The notes beneath the pieces are model-generated. The model saw nothing but the letters and a program-made list of their open reading frames with translations, was not told the origin of the DNA and made no database searches. The translations under genes were made by a program, and so were the position numbers. DNA of 64,000 nucleotides from Gemmatimonadota bacterium (lineage in GTDB: Bacteria; JAAXHH01). Positions 45,536 through 53,844 of this stretch are shown here, piece by piece. The first letter of the stretch is position 1. The number at the start of each line of letters is the position of its first letter. The stretch is taken from NCBI GenBank assembly GCA_026705925.1, contig JAPOZT010000028.1:87977-151976 (forward strand), written 5' to 3'.

Positions 45536-46923
45536 CTTGCCGGTCCCCCATGCGCATACATCTCGTGATTGAACCGCTGCCCGAGCCGCAACATGCCCGT
45601 CTCCGGGTCGCGGGACCCGGTGTCGAAGGGATCGCCGGTTTCCGCCATCCATCGCTGTAGCCGAGCTTCACATTCGTCCTGAATCTCCCGAAAATCCGGA
45701 TCGCCGGCCAGGTTATTCATCTCGAAAGGATCGTCCTGCCGATCGAAGAGCAGCGTGTCCCGTTGATTGTTGTGCCAGCGCGCGTAGACCCATCGGTCCG
45801 TCCGGATCCCGCGCCAGAAGCCGACCCATTCGCCCCGGTGCGGCCAGCCGGGTCCGAGGATCTGCAAATAGACCGAATCGCTGCGCGGTCCCGGCGTCCC
45901 GGTCAGCACGTGCGACTGATCGGTGCCCTGTACGCCTTCGGGCACCGGCACGCCGGCCATGCCGAGCAGCGTAGGCATCAGGTCCACGCTGCTCACCAGT
46001 GCGTCGCTCCGCGTCCCGGGCGTGATCCGGCCCGGTTGCCGGGCGATGAAGGGCACATGGATCGATTCCTCGTAGGGTGTTGCCTTCGAGGCGCGGAAGG
46101 AAGGGTGCATCCAGCGGTCCATGGGCTTTCCGTAGCCGTGGCTGCTCAGGTGGTCACCATGGTCGGAGGTGAAGACCACCAGGGTGTCATCCCGAATGCC
46201 CAGCCGTTCCAGCGCGTCGTCCAGCCGGCCGAACTGGTCGTCCAAAGCGGTCACGTTGCCGTAGTAGTGGGCAATCTCCCGCCGGGCAAAGGCGGCGAAC
46301 TGCTCCGGGACATTGGGCGGCAGGTCTACCTTGTCCGGGTCGTAGAGGTCGTACTCAGCCGGATACGCATCGTAGGGCCAGTGGGGCGGTCCCCAACTCA
46401 GCACGAGGGCGAAGGGCCGGTCGGCATGAGTCTTTGTGTGTTCCTCCATGAACCGGATCGCCAGCGAGGTTTCCGTTTCCGGCGCCCATCCTGCCATGTC
46501 GATGGGACCCAGTTCATTCTCATGGTAGGATACATCGTAATAGTCGTGGTTGCAGTCGTAGGCGGCCATGTAATCGAAGCCGTAACGGCCGTCCTCACCA
46601 TAGGGACCGTAGCCCAGGTGCCACTTGCCGATGTAGGCCGTACGGTAGCCGTGGTCTCCCAGCACGGTCGGCAGGAAGTCCTGGTCACGGCGAAGGAGGT
46701 ACTCGTTGTCCATGACGCCGTTGACGTGGGAATAGCGTCCGGTCATGAGCTGGCCGCGGTAGGGCGAGCAGATGGGGCAGCTGGAAAACACCTGGTCCAG
46801 TACCACGCCTTCGGACGCGAGCCGGTCCAGGTTGGACGTCTGCACGACGGGGTTGCCGCTGGTACCCATGGCGGAGTACCGGTGCTGATCGTCGAATACG
46901 AAGAGGATGTTGGGGCGGGACAT
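45532..46923 (-). CDS. Formylglycine-dependent sulfatase (S1 family)
   Basis: 463 aa. Catalytic motif C52-S-P-Y-R56 in SSCPICSPYRGQLMTGR is the substrate of the formylglycine-generating enzyme. Metal residues are in NILFVFDDQHR and VVFTSDHGDHLSSHGYGKP. No signal peptide at the chosen ATG (46923), suggesting cytosolic activity on an imported sulfated sugar. The 5' leader contains a near-duplicate CGGTCGCCACTACGA block. Co-transcribed with an aldolase upstream (37-nt gap) and an isomerase downstream. Confidence 0.92.
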   Translation of the reverse strand: MSRPNILFVFDDQHRYSAMGTSGNPVVQTSNLDRLASEGVVLDQVFSSCPICSPYRGQLMTGRYSHVNGVMDNEYLLRRDQDFLPTVLGDHGYRTAYIGKWHLGYGPYGEDGRYGFDYMAAYDCNHDYYDVSYHENELGPIDMAGWAPETETSLAIRFMEEHTKTHADRPFALVLSWGPPHWPYDAYPAEYDLYDPDKVDLPPNVPEQFAAFARREIAHYYGNVTALDDQFGRLDDALERLGIRDDTLVVFTSDHGDHLSSHGYGKPMDRWMHPSFRASKATPYEESIHVPFIARQPGRITPGTRSDALVSSVDLMPTLLGMAGVPVPEGVQGTDQSHVLTGTPGPRSDSVYLQILGPGWPHRGEWVGFWRGIRTDRWVYARWHNNQRDTLLFDRQDDPFEMNNLAGDPDFREIQDECEARLQRWMAETGDPFDTGSRDPETGMLRLGQRFNHEMYAHGGPAR

Positions 46924-46960
46924 GATGGTCTCGGTCGCCACTACGAGGTCACGGTCGCCA

Positions 46961-47743
46961 CTACGACCCGTCCAGCGCTTTGCGCATATCGTCGCCTTCA
47001 CGCCGCCAGTAGCCATGCAGCACGTGCACGTCCGTACCGATGCAGAAGTGGCGCACGCCGAGATCGAGGTAGTAGCGGGCCTCGTCCGCGGTGTTGATTT
47101 CCGCGCGGGGGTTCCTGCCCGCGGCGAGGGACTTGTCGATGACCACGCGTTCGACGGACTTTACCGCTTCGCGCTGGCCGATCTTGCCCACGTTTACGGA
47201 ATAGTCGGCCGGTCCCCACTGGATCATGTCGATCCCGTCGATTTCCAGGATCTCGTCCAGGTGGTCCACCGCGGGGCCCTTCTCGATCATGACCGCCACG
47301 ACGATCTCGTCCAGGGCGTCAACGTAGTCCTGGCCGCCGCCGTATCCCATGTACGAGAACCGCCGGGTCGCAACGCCGTAGGTACCCCGGGATGCCGGCG
47401 TATCCGGGCGCACGATGTCCACGCACGCGCCAAATTCGTCCGGGGTCTTGCAGTCGGCGAAGAGCACACTCTGGAATCCTGAACCGATGGCCCGCTGCGC
47501 GAGGAATCCCCGCGGCTCCTGATCGACCTTGATCATAAGGCCGAGGTCGTGCAGTTCGGCGGCGCGGCCCAGATTGTCCAGGTCATGGAGGTCGTAGGGT
47601 CCGTATTCTCCCACAAATTCAACGTAGTCGTACCGGCCGGTGTGCCCCACGAGTTCGACCACGGAGGGCCAGACCGTGTGGATGTGGGTGGCCAGGGAGG
47701 GCCGGCCTTCGTTCAGGATGCTCCTGAGCTTGTTCGGTCGCAT
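46961..47743 (-). CDS. HpcH/HpaI-family class II aldolase
   Basis: 260 aa Mg-dependent aldolase cleaving 2-keto-3-deoxy acids or related products to pyruvate plus an aldehyde. Features: SLATHIHTVWPSVVELVGHT, YDYVEFVGEYGP (the position of the DxEH motif), VMIEKGPAVDHLDEIL with the metal Glu, and GIDMIQWGPADYSVNVG. It lacks the classic RxP loop, so the substrate may differ from 2-dehydro-3-deoxyglucarate. Second gene of the PadR-led operon. Confidence 0.88.
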   Translation of the reverse strand: MRPNKLRSILNEGRPSLATHIHTVWPSVVELVGHTGRYDYVEFVGEYGPYDLHDLDNLGRAAELHDLGLMIKVDQEPRGFLAQRAIGSGFQSVLFADCKTPDEFGACVDIVRPDTPASRGTYGVATRRFSYMGYGGGQDYVDALDEIVVAVMIEKGPAVDHLDEILEIDGIDMIQWGPADYSVNVGKIGQREAVKSVERVVIDKSLAAGRNPRAEINTADEARYYLDLGVRHFCIGTDVHVLHGYWRREGDDMRKALDGS

Positions 47744-47852
47744 TTATCTTATTCGCCTTTCCGGAGTCCGGGCCGCACGCGGCGGCGTTATTGATGATAC
47801 CACGTATATGGAAGAAACCTGAATGGTAGACACTTGAGTGGAAACCGCCTGG

Positions 47853-48416
47853 TTACGGCCCGTTCGCCCTGGAAGCTTCGAAAGCCGTCATGGCCTGATC
47901 CGCCCATTCGATATGCATCTGGATCATGGAGATATCCCGCTGCAGTGAAAGGGCGAAATGGAGAGAACCCTCGGCCTGATTCCTGGTCTGGGATTTGAGG
48001 ATGCTGGCATAGGTTTTGGCCTTGCGCCTGAAATCCTGGAGGAACCGCAGCGTTTCCTGGTCGCTTGCGATGCCTTCCATGAACCGGAACTTGAGCATCA
48101 ACTCGGAGAGGTTGTCCCTCAGGTCGGATACCGCGAGTCGCTTGTGCAACCACGCGCTCAGGGCCTTTTTCCCTTTCTCGGTCAGGTGAAACACTTCTCT
48201 CGGTTTCAACCGGGAGCGGTGAATGACCTCGCTGTCGATAAAGCCGTTTTTCTTCAGCAACTGGAGCGCCGGGTAGATCGAACCGGGGCTGCTGCTGAAA
48301 TGGCCCATGGGCGACGATTCCATCTCCATGCGGACGTCGTAGCCCGACCGGGGAAGCTGGTTCAGCAGTCCCAGCAGTACGTATCCTAGCAGGGTGGGGG
48401 AATAGGGTCTGGCCAT
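47853..48416 (-). CDS. PadR-family transcriptional regulator
   Basis: 187 aa winged-helix repressor: LLGYVLLGLLNQLPRSGYDV then SPGSIYPALQLLKKNGFID and REVFHLTEKGKKALSAWL. The C-terminal helical segment (LRFLQDFRRKAKTYASIL) is the dimerisation or effector part. It is first in the leftward operon with an aldolase, a sulfatase and an isomerase, so it probably controls that operon and itself in response to a pathway intermediate. Confidence 0.92.
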   Translation of the reverse strand: MARPYSPTLLGYVLLGLLNQLPRSGYDVRMEMESSPMGHFSSSPGSIYPALQLLKKNGFIDSEVIHRSRLKPREVFHLTEKGKKALSAWLHKRLAVSDLRDNLSELMLKFRFMEGIASDQETLRFLQDFRRKAKTYASILKSQTRNQAEGSLHFALSLQRDISMIQMHIEWADQAMTAFEASRANGP

Positions 48417-48484
48417 TGGGACAGCTCAGGTATATCGTGCAGTTTGCTTAATATGGAAAGAAATAGTACGAACCGTTCTAAACG

Positions 48485-48513
48485 AGTATACGAACGCCGA
48501 CCATCATTGCCAA
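48485..48513 (-). promoter_or_regulatory. Leftward promoter of the PadR operon with a possible operator
   Basis: On the minus strand, TTGGCA (48513-48508), exactly 17 nt, TATACT (48490-48485). A GAACCGTTC dyad (48470-48478) lies just downstream at the predicted +1, and ACGAAC is repeated at 48468 and 48490, possible PadR sites. Confidence 0.55.
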
Positions 48514-48606
48514 ACACAAAATGTCGGTCAGGCGTAAATTCTCAAAATGCTGCTGATCGTTTGGGGATCGGATGTCCGTGATTTATGCTTTCCGGCACAC
48601 TATTGC

Positions 48607-48654
48607 AGGCGTATCGATAGCGCCTGACGTTGCAGGCGCGCCGATGGTGCCTGC
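48607..48654 (-). terminator. Two hairpins after the RraA gene
   Basis: GCAGGC...GCCTGC (48632-48654) directly abuts the RraA stop, and AGGCG...CGCCT (48607-48625) follows it. There is no U-run, so efficient intrinsic termination is doubtful. Confidence 0.35.
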
Positions 48655-49476
48655 TTACGAATCGTCCGCGTTCTGCTGCTGCCGCCAGGCCTCGAACTCG
48701 GCCGTCATTTCGGGGGTCCATTCGCGGTCGATCTCGCCGGGCGTGTAGGTGCCCTCGCGCAGCTGCTGGTGTCCCCACGCATCCCGCATCCGGGTTTCTT
48801 CCGATTCGATGACGACCTGTTCCGCCAGGTGCGGCGGAATGAAGATGACGCCTTCCCGCGTTCCGAGTACGATATCTCCCGGTACGCAGGTAGCCTCGAG
48901 ACCTATACGAACGGGTACGTTGATTCCGAGCAGGGTTACGTCCGCGATGGCTGTGGGATCGACCCCGCGGATGTAAGAGACCATGGGGATCTCGTAGAGC
49001 CTTTGGAGGTCCCGGATGCCTCCGTCGATGACCATGCCCGTTCCGGTCTTGGCATAGATGGAATTGCCGAGGTTATCGCCGGCGAAGGTCCCGAACTTGA
49101 CCTTGCCGAAGAGGTCGATGACGATCACGTCGTTGGGTTCGAGCGTATCGATCACCCAGGAGTTCTGGCCGCCGATGCAGCCATGTCTTGCGCCGTCGGC
49201 CTGGACAGCCGTTTCAAGGTCGGGGCGGGTGGGCACGTACACGCCGGTCACCGCGCGGCCGACCAGGGTGCGATCGGGGTGGAGGATTTGCCAGTCCCCC
49301 GCGAACTGGTAGTTGTATCCTTTCCCTCCGATGACGCCCCATGCTTCCTCGATGGTTACCTTCTTCATCCGTTCCAGAATGCTGTCAGGCACGACGGGGC
49401 GCCCGTCCGGACCCCGTTCGCCGTCCCACTGCGAGGTAACGGCTCGCGTGAACTCCGGACTGTTCAGACCGATCAT
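48655..49476 (-). CDS. RraA-like protein (HMG/CHA-aldolase family)
   Basis: 273 aa. Family core: WGVIGGKGYNYQFAGDW, GDNLGNSIYAKTGTGMVIDG then GGIRDLQRL, with VPGDIVLGTREGVIFIPPHL. Proteins of this fold include RraA and 4-hydroxy-4-methyl-2-oxoglutarate/carboxy-hydroxy-oxoadipate aldolases. A catabolic location and extra length over RraA (about 160 aa) favour an aldolase or decarboxylase role. The final 40 residues (EGTYTPGEIDREWTPEMTAE) are Glu-rich and may be a helix. It follows the SPFH gene by 88 nt. Confidence 0.85.
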   Translation of the reverse strand: MIGLNSPEFTRAVTSQWDGERGPDGRPVVPDSILERMKKVTIEEAWGVIGGKGYNYQFAGDWQILHPDRTLVGRAVTGVYVPTRPDLETAVQADGARHGCIGGQNSWVIDTLEPNDVIVIDLFGKVKFGTFAGDNLGNSIYAKTGTGMVIDGGIRDLQRLYEIPMVSYIRGVDPTAIADVTLLGINVPVRIGLEATCVPGDIVLGTREGVIFIPPHLAEQVVIESEETRMRDAWGHQQLREGTYTPGEIDREWTPEMTAEFEAWRQQQNADDS

Positions 49477-49564
49477 GTAAAACTCCTGTCTCCTTTACAT
49501 CTGCGGGACCGATGATCAAGCGGAATACGAACGTCACACGCCAGCGCGGTAACGTCTTGCCGGT

Positions 49565-50386
49565 CTACCGGGACTGGGGCCCCAGCGTTCTGATATCGAT
49601 GAAGGGCATGGCCTGGCCGATGACCTGGGGGAAATGCCCATCCCATTTCTCGATCGCGCGGAGCTGCAGCAGAGTCGGCGTGATGGTGGCGCGCTGCAGC
49701 CGCTGCGCCTCGGCTTCGGCCTCGGCCGTGGCGATCTTCTGTTCGGCCTCGATGCGGATGCGTTCCAGGTCGCGCTGGGCTTTCAGGGCCTGCTGTTCGG
49801 CCGTCTGCTTGGCCTCGATCGCCAGGTTGAAGGTCTGCGAAAAGGAAAAATCGACGATGTTGAATTCGTCCACGATCATGTTGAAGTTGATCAGACGTTC
49901 CGTGAGGGACTCCTTGATCTCATCCTTGACATCGGCTCGGCGCGTGATGAGTTCCTCCGCGGTGTATTGGGCGGACACCGCCTTGACGGCTTCCTGCACG
50001 GCCGGATCGATGACCCGCTCCTTGAAGAAGATCCCGATTTCCTGGTAGACCGTGTTTACAGCGCCGGGGTCCACGTGATAGTTCAGCGCGATCGTGGATG
50101 AGACGGTCTGCAGATCCTTGGTGGAGGCCGTTGCGGCCGTTTCCGACTTCTTGATCTTGACGTCGACGGGGATCACATCTTCGATGAAAGGCAGTTTGAA
50201 CTGCAGACCCTCGGACAGGACGCGTTCCTGGACGCCGCCGAACTTGCTGAACACGACGCCGCGCTCGCCGGCACCTATAACGGCATAGGAGTTGTACAAC
50301 ACCAGAAGCACAACGATGCCGATGGCGATCTTGAGATAGGGTATGTTGCTGCCGGGGAGTTGCTCCCGGATATCATAGTCAGACAT
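49565..50386 (-). CDS. Prohibitin-like SPFH membrane protein
   Basis: 273 aa. One N-terminal membrane helix (LKIAIGIVVLLVLYNSYAVI), then the SPFH domain (GERGVVFSKFGGVQERVL; KDLQTVSSTIALNYHVDPGA), a long coiled coil (QALKAQRDLERIRIEAEQK, AEAEAEAQRLQRATI) and a short C-terminus. This is the prohibitin/HflK-C type layout that scaffolds membrane proteases. No protease gene is adjacent. It lies 54 nt after the zinc dehydrogenases on the same strand; a functional link to them is not obvious. Confidence 0.92.
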   Translation of the reverse strand: MSDYDIREQLPGSNIPYLKIAIGIVVLLVLYNSYAVIGAGERGVVFSKFGGVQERVLSEGLQFKLPFIEDVIPVDVKIKKSETAATASTKDLQTVSSTIALNYHVDPGAVNTVYQEIGIFFKERVIDPAVQEAVKAVSAQYTAEELITRRADVKDEIKESLTERLINFNMIVDEFNIVDFSFSQTFNLAIEAKQTAEQQALKAQRDLERIRIEAEQKIATAEAEAEAQRLQRATITPTLLQLRAIEKWDGHFPQVIGQAMPFIDIRTLGPQSR

Positions 50387-50440
50387 TTCTACTCCTCCTT
50401 CTACTTAGTGGACTGGCCGGAATTCGCGTTGACGTGGTTC

Positions 50441-51469
50441 TCACCCGTTGATCTGGATCAACACTTTCAATGAATCCTGTGCGGCGGCGGTAATCTCCAT
50501 GCCCCTCCGTGTCTCCGATAAAGGAAAGCGGTGCGTAACGACCTGGTCGGAAGTTACCACACCGGCCTCGATAAGGTCCAGCGCCATGCGGGTATCGCGA
50601 GGACCGCAGGAATAACTGCATACGATCGATACGTCATTAAAGTACAGGTCATAGGGCCTGAAGGCAAGCACATCCTCCTCCGGCGAAGACATGAAAATCA
50701 GCACGATCCCCCCCTTGCCCACGCAGGCCAGTCCGGTCTCCATCGCCGCGATGCTGCCGGGACCGACGATCACCACGTCGGGCATCACACCGCCTGTAAG
50801 TTCACGCACCGCCTCCGCGAGATTCCGCTCCCGCACGTCCACCACGTCGTCCATGCCGAGTTCGAGCGCCTTGTTCAGTCGATATGGTATCCTGTCGGCA
50901 CCGATTACGGTCTTCGCGCCGTAGTGCCGGGCCACGATCCCGTTCAGCATCCCCATCAGCCCCAGTCCGATGACGAGCACGATGTCGCCAGGGCGGACAC
51001 GGGCGCGTTCCACCGCCTTGACCGAGCAGGCCACGGGTTCGATCAGCGCGCCGTCGTCGAAGGAAACCGAATCAGGCAGGACCAGGGTGTCATGGCGGAG
51101 GTTGATCTCGGGGACCCGCACGTATTCGGCCGCGCCCCCCGGATCGAGCTGGGTCTTCTTCCAGGTGGCGCACATGGTGAAGTTTCCACGGCGGCAGTGG
51201 CGGCATCGGTAGCAGGGCGCGTGGTGGTGTATGAAAACGCGGTCTCCCACGGAAAGCCCTTCGACCTCGTCGCCCACGGCCTCCACGACACCGGCGGGCT
51301 CGTGTCCGATGACGATGGGCGCCTTGCGCCGGATGTACCAGGGCGTGACGTCCCCGCTGCAGATCCCGCAGCTGCGCATCTTCACCAGGGCGTCCCGCGC
51401 CGTGATGGCCGGCGTATCCATCTCCTCGATACGGATATCGTCGATATCGTAGACTTTTGCGGCTTTCAT
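50441..51469 (-). CDS. Zinc-dependent medium-chain dehydrogenase (MDR)
   Basis: 342 aa. Catalytic zinc residues C34 and H56-E57 (GICSGD; GHEPAGVV) and structural zinc cysteines in CYRCRHCRRGNFTMC. The NAD-binding segment is LVIGLGLMGMLNGIVARHYG. The frame continues open upstream into the next dehydrogenase gene, but ATG 51469 begins the conserved fold. Probably acts on a sugar alcohol or sugar acid, like threonine or L-idonate dehydrogenases. Follows the other MDR by 20 nt. Confidence 0.9.
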   Translation of the reverse strand: MKAAKVYDIDDIRIEEMDTPAITARDALVKMRSCGICSGDVTPWYIRRKAPIVIGHEPAGVVEAVGDEVEGLSVGDRVFIHHHAPCYRCRHCRRGNFTMCATWKKTQLDPGGAAEYVRVPEINLRHDTLVLPDSVSFDDGALIEPVACSVKAVERARVRPGDIVLVIGLGLMGMLNGIVARHYGAKTVIGADRIPYRLNKALELGMDDVVDVRERNLAEAVRELTGGVMPDVVIVGPGSIAAMETGLACVGKGGIVLIFMSSPEEDVLAFRPYDLYFNDVSIVCSYSCGPRDTRMALDLIEAGVVTSDQVVTHRFPLSETRRGMEITAAAQDSLKVLIQING

Positions 51470-51489
51470 GGAAGGTACCCCCCGCCGGA

Positions 51490-52518
51490 TCAGGGAATGA
51501 TCGCGTACTTCAGCGTATCCATACCGCGGAAGGTCCTGAAGGTCTCCGGCACTTCCTCCAGCGTGCGGTCTCCCGTTATCAGGGGCGTAACGTCGAGCCG
51601 CCCGTCCGCGAGCAGATCGTAGGCGCTCCGGACCGCGTCGGGCGTGAAATGGAAGATGCCCTTGAGCGTGATCTGGTCGTAGTGAAGCCTGGCGGTATCG
51701 TACGTGACCTTCGTACCGCCGGGGCAACCACCGAAGAGGATGACGCATCCGCCCCTGCTGACCATGGTTACGGCTTCTTCCCAGACCGCGGGCAATCCCG
51801 TGCATTCGAAGACGATGGGCGACCCGAAACCTCCGGTGGCGTCCATCACGGCTTCCGTGGCATGCTCGCTGGCGCTGTCGATGACGAGGTCCGCCCCCAC
51901 TGCCTTAGCCTTTTCGAGCCGGTAATCATGCCGTCCCGATACAATGACCTGCCCTACCCCCATTTCCTTCAGCACCATGACGTGCAGCAGTCCGATGGCG
52001 CCGGCGCCGATCACGACCGCGGTATCCGTGCGCGTCGCCAGCGCCTGGCCGATACAATAGGTGACGCAGGACAGGGGTTCCAGCATGGCGGCCTCGCGAT
52101 AGCCCAGTCCATCGGGCTTGGGGTACATGTTCACGTCGACCACTGTGCCGGGAACCTTCAGGTATTCGGCGTATGCGCCCAGGGCCATCGTCTTGGTCAG
52201 GTGCGGGCACAGGTTCTGAAGCGATCTCGTGCAGTAGACGCACTTCCCACAGGGCGCGGTATGTACCGACATGACGGGCTGCCCGATGGAGTAGCGCTCC
52301 ACCTTGCCTCCTACGTCGTAAACAACCCCCGAGAACTCGTGTCCGAACAGGGTCGGCGGCGGCATGAGGTGATGCCCTCTCCGGTATGCCTTGAGATCGG
52401 TCCCGCAGGTCAGGGCGGATTCCACCCGCACGACTACGTCCGTCGGTCCCGCGACCGGCAAATCGACATCGCCGCGGGTTTCGATCCGTCCCGGTTCGAC
52501 CAGCACACATGCGCGCAT
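51490..52518 (-). CDS. Zinc-dependent medium-chain dehydrogenase (MDR)
   Basis: 342 aa paralogue of the downstream dehydrogenase: catalytic TCGTDLKAYRRG and FGHEFSGVV, structural zinc CGKCVYCTRSLQNLC, and Rossmann motif VVIGAGAIGLLHVMVLKE. The two form a translationally close pair with a dedicated leftward promoter. Members of this branch oxidise polyols, sorbitol or threonine; the pair may oxidise two steps of one pathway. It is divergent from the M19 dipeptidase-like gene. Confidence 0.9.
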   Translation of the reverse strand: MRACVLVEPGRIETRGDVDLPVAGPTDVVVRVESALTCGTDLKAYRRGHHLMPPPTLFGHEFSGVVYDVGGKVERYSIGQPVMSVHTAPCGKCVYCTRSLQNLCPHLTKTMALGAYAEYLKVPGTVVDVNMYPKPDGLGYREAAMLEPLSCVTYCIGQALATRTDTAVVIGAGAIGLLHVMVLKEMGVGQVIVSGRHDYRLEKAKAVGADLVIDSASEHATEAVMDATGGFGSPIVFECTGLPAVWEEAVTMVSRGGCVILFGGCPGGTKVTYDTARLHYDQITLKGIFHFTPDAVRSAYDLLADGRLDVTPLITGDRTLEEVPETFRTFRGMDTLKYAIIP

Positions 52519-52616
52519 AGGGAAGGTATCCGTAGCTTTGGGGGTACGTTCGCCTCGAACGTATACGCCTTTTCAGGTAAGACGTATCGACTACGATACA
52601 AGTTTCACGGACGCCT

Positions 52617-52645
52617 ATTATACGTCCATGACGAAGCAAACGCAA
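52617..52645 (-). promoter_or_regulatory. Leftward promoter of the dehydrogenase operon
   Basis: On the minus strand, TTGCGT (52645-52640), exactly 17 nt, perfect TATAAT (52622-52617), about 100 nt upstream of the first dehydrogenase. Confidence 0.6.
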
Positions 52646-52693
52646 GGACAGGCGGTCAGCGCGAATCCGAACGGATTACCGGGGTGAATTGTA

Positions 52694-52722
52694 TTGACAC
52701 CCCCGGGGCCGGCCGGTATCGT
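52694..52722 (+). promoter_or_regulatory. Promoter placing +1 at the M19 start codon
   Basis: TTGACA, exactly 17 nt, TATCGT. The -10 ends 6 nt before the ATG at 52729 and no Shine-Dalgarno exists, which predicts a leaderless mRNA. Confidence 0.6.
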
Positions 52723-52728
52723 TTTCAC

Positions 52729-53820
52729 ATGCTCATTTTTGACGGTGACTATCCCATGGCATACGGCGGCATAGAGCTGAACAGGGACCTTACGCTTCCG
52801 CTGGCCGAGGTGCGTGCGGCCGATGGAGATTCGGGGGACATAGCCTTCGCGTGCCTGCCCGAGATGCGGCAGGGCCGGGTAGCGGCTGCGCTCATGAAGT
52901 TCACCGTACGTCGAAAACGGGAAAACAGCATACTCTCCGGTCTCCACGGGAGCGCGGCGGTCTATGGAGCGGCCCGCGGCCAGTTGGCCTATTACCATAT
53001 GCTTGCGGAACAGGGGGAAGGCGTCGTACTTACGCACGGGGAAGCCCTGGCCGGTCATGTGGAAGTATGGGATAAGGCGGAGGATACACGCAGCCTGCCC
53101 GTGGGATTCATCCTCGGCATGGAAGGCGCCGATCCCATCCTCCGGCCGGACCAGGTACACGAGTGGTTCGAATCCGGGGTCCGCGTGGTAAGCCTGACCC
53201 ACTACGGCCCGAGCACCTACGCCCACGGCACGGGTTCGGAAGGCGGCCTGTTCGCACCCGCGAGAGACCTGCTGCGGGAGATGTCCGACTGCGGCATGCT
53301 GCTCGACCTCACCCACATTTCGGACGAGAGTTTCTTCGAGGCCGTGGACTTGTATGAGGGACCGGTGCTGGCCAGCCACCAGAACTGCCGCGCCCTCGTT
53401 CCCGGCCAGCGCCAGTTCTCCGATGAACAACTCCGGATCGTCATCGAACGGGGCGGCGTCATCGGCGCGTCCATGGATACCTGGATGCTCTGTCCGTGGT
53501 ACGCCCTCGACTGGTCGAACACCGGGGGATACAACCGCCGGGACCACTTCCGGCGCGAGGACATTACGCTGAACCACGTGGCCGATCATATCGATCACGT
53601 GTGCCAGTTGGCCGGAAATGCCGATCATGCGGCGATCGGCGGCGATACCGACGGGCAGGGCGGCATTGACGGAGCGCCCTGCGAAGTCGATTCCATCGCG
53701 GATTACCAGTTGTTGGCTCCCATTCTCGAAGGCCGGGGCTACGACCGGGACGATATCGAGAAGATCATGTACCGGAACTGGGTGCGATTCTACACGGACC
53801 ACCTGCCGAAGAACGGCTGA
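52729..53820 (+). CDS. M19 (renal dipeptidase) family protein with an altered HxD motif
   Basis: 363 aa. The family is clear from FILGMEGADPILRPDQV (bridging Glu), LDLTHISDESFFEA (His), VLASHQNCRAL (His) and AIGGDTDGQGG. The first metal motif, normally D-x-H-x-D, reads D5-G-D7-Y-P9, so both the His and Asp ligands are missing. The frame is open far upstream but that part is antisense to the dehydrogenases; I start at ATG 52729. It leads a rightward set with a peptide-binding lipoprotein. Confidence 0.85.
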   Translation: MLIFDGDYPMAYGGIELNRDLTLPLAEVRAADGDSGDIAFACLPEMRQGRVAAALMKFTVRRKRENSILSGLHGSAAVYGAARGQLAYYHMLAEQGEGVVLTHGEALAGHVEVWDKAEDTRSLPVGFILGMEGADPILRPDQVHEWFESGVRVVSLTHYGPSTYAHGTGSEGGLFAPARDLLREMSDCGMLLDLTHISDESFFEAVDLYEGPVLASHQNCRALVPGQRQFSDEQLRIVIERGGVIGASMDTWMLCPWYALDWSNTGGYNRRDHFRREDITLNHVADHIDHVCQLAGNADHAAIGGDTDGQGGIDGAPCEVDSIADYQLLAPILEGRGYDRDDIEKIMYRNWVRFYTDHLPKNG

Positions 53821-53844
53821 CGTTTCAAGGACGAGGTTCCCGCA

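Noticed and set aside
51457..52728. Upstream extension of the M19-like gene frame
   Set aside because: It is antisense to the zinc dehydrogenase genes and has no M19 features; the fold begins at 52729.
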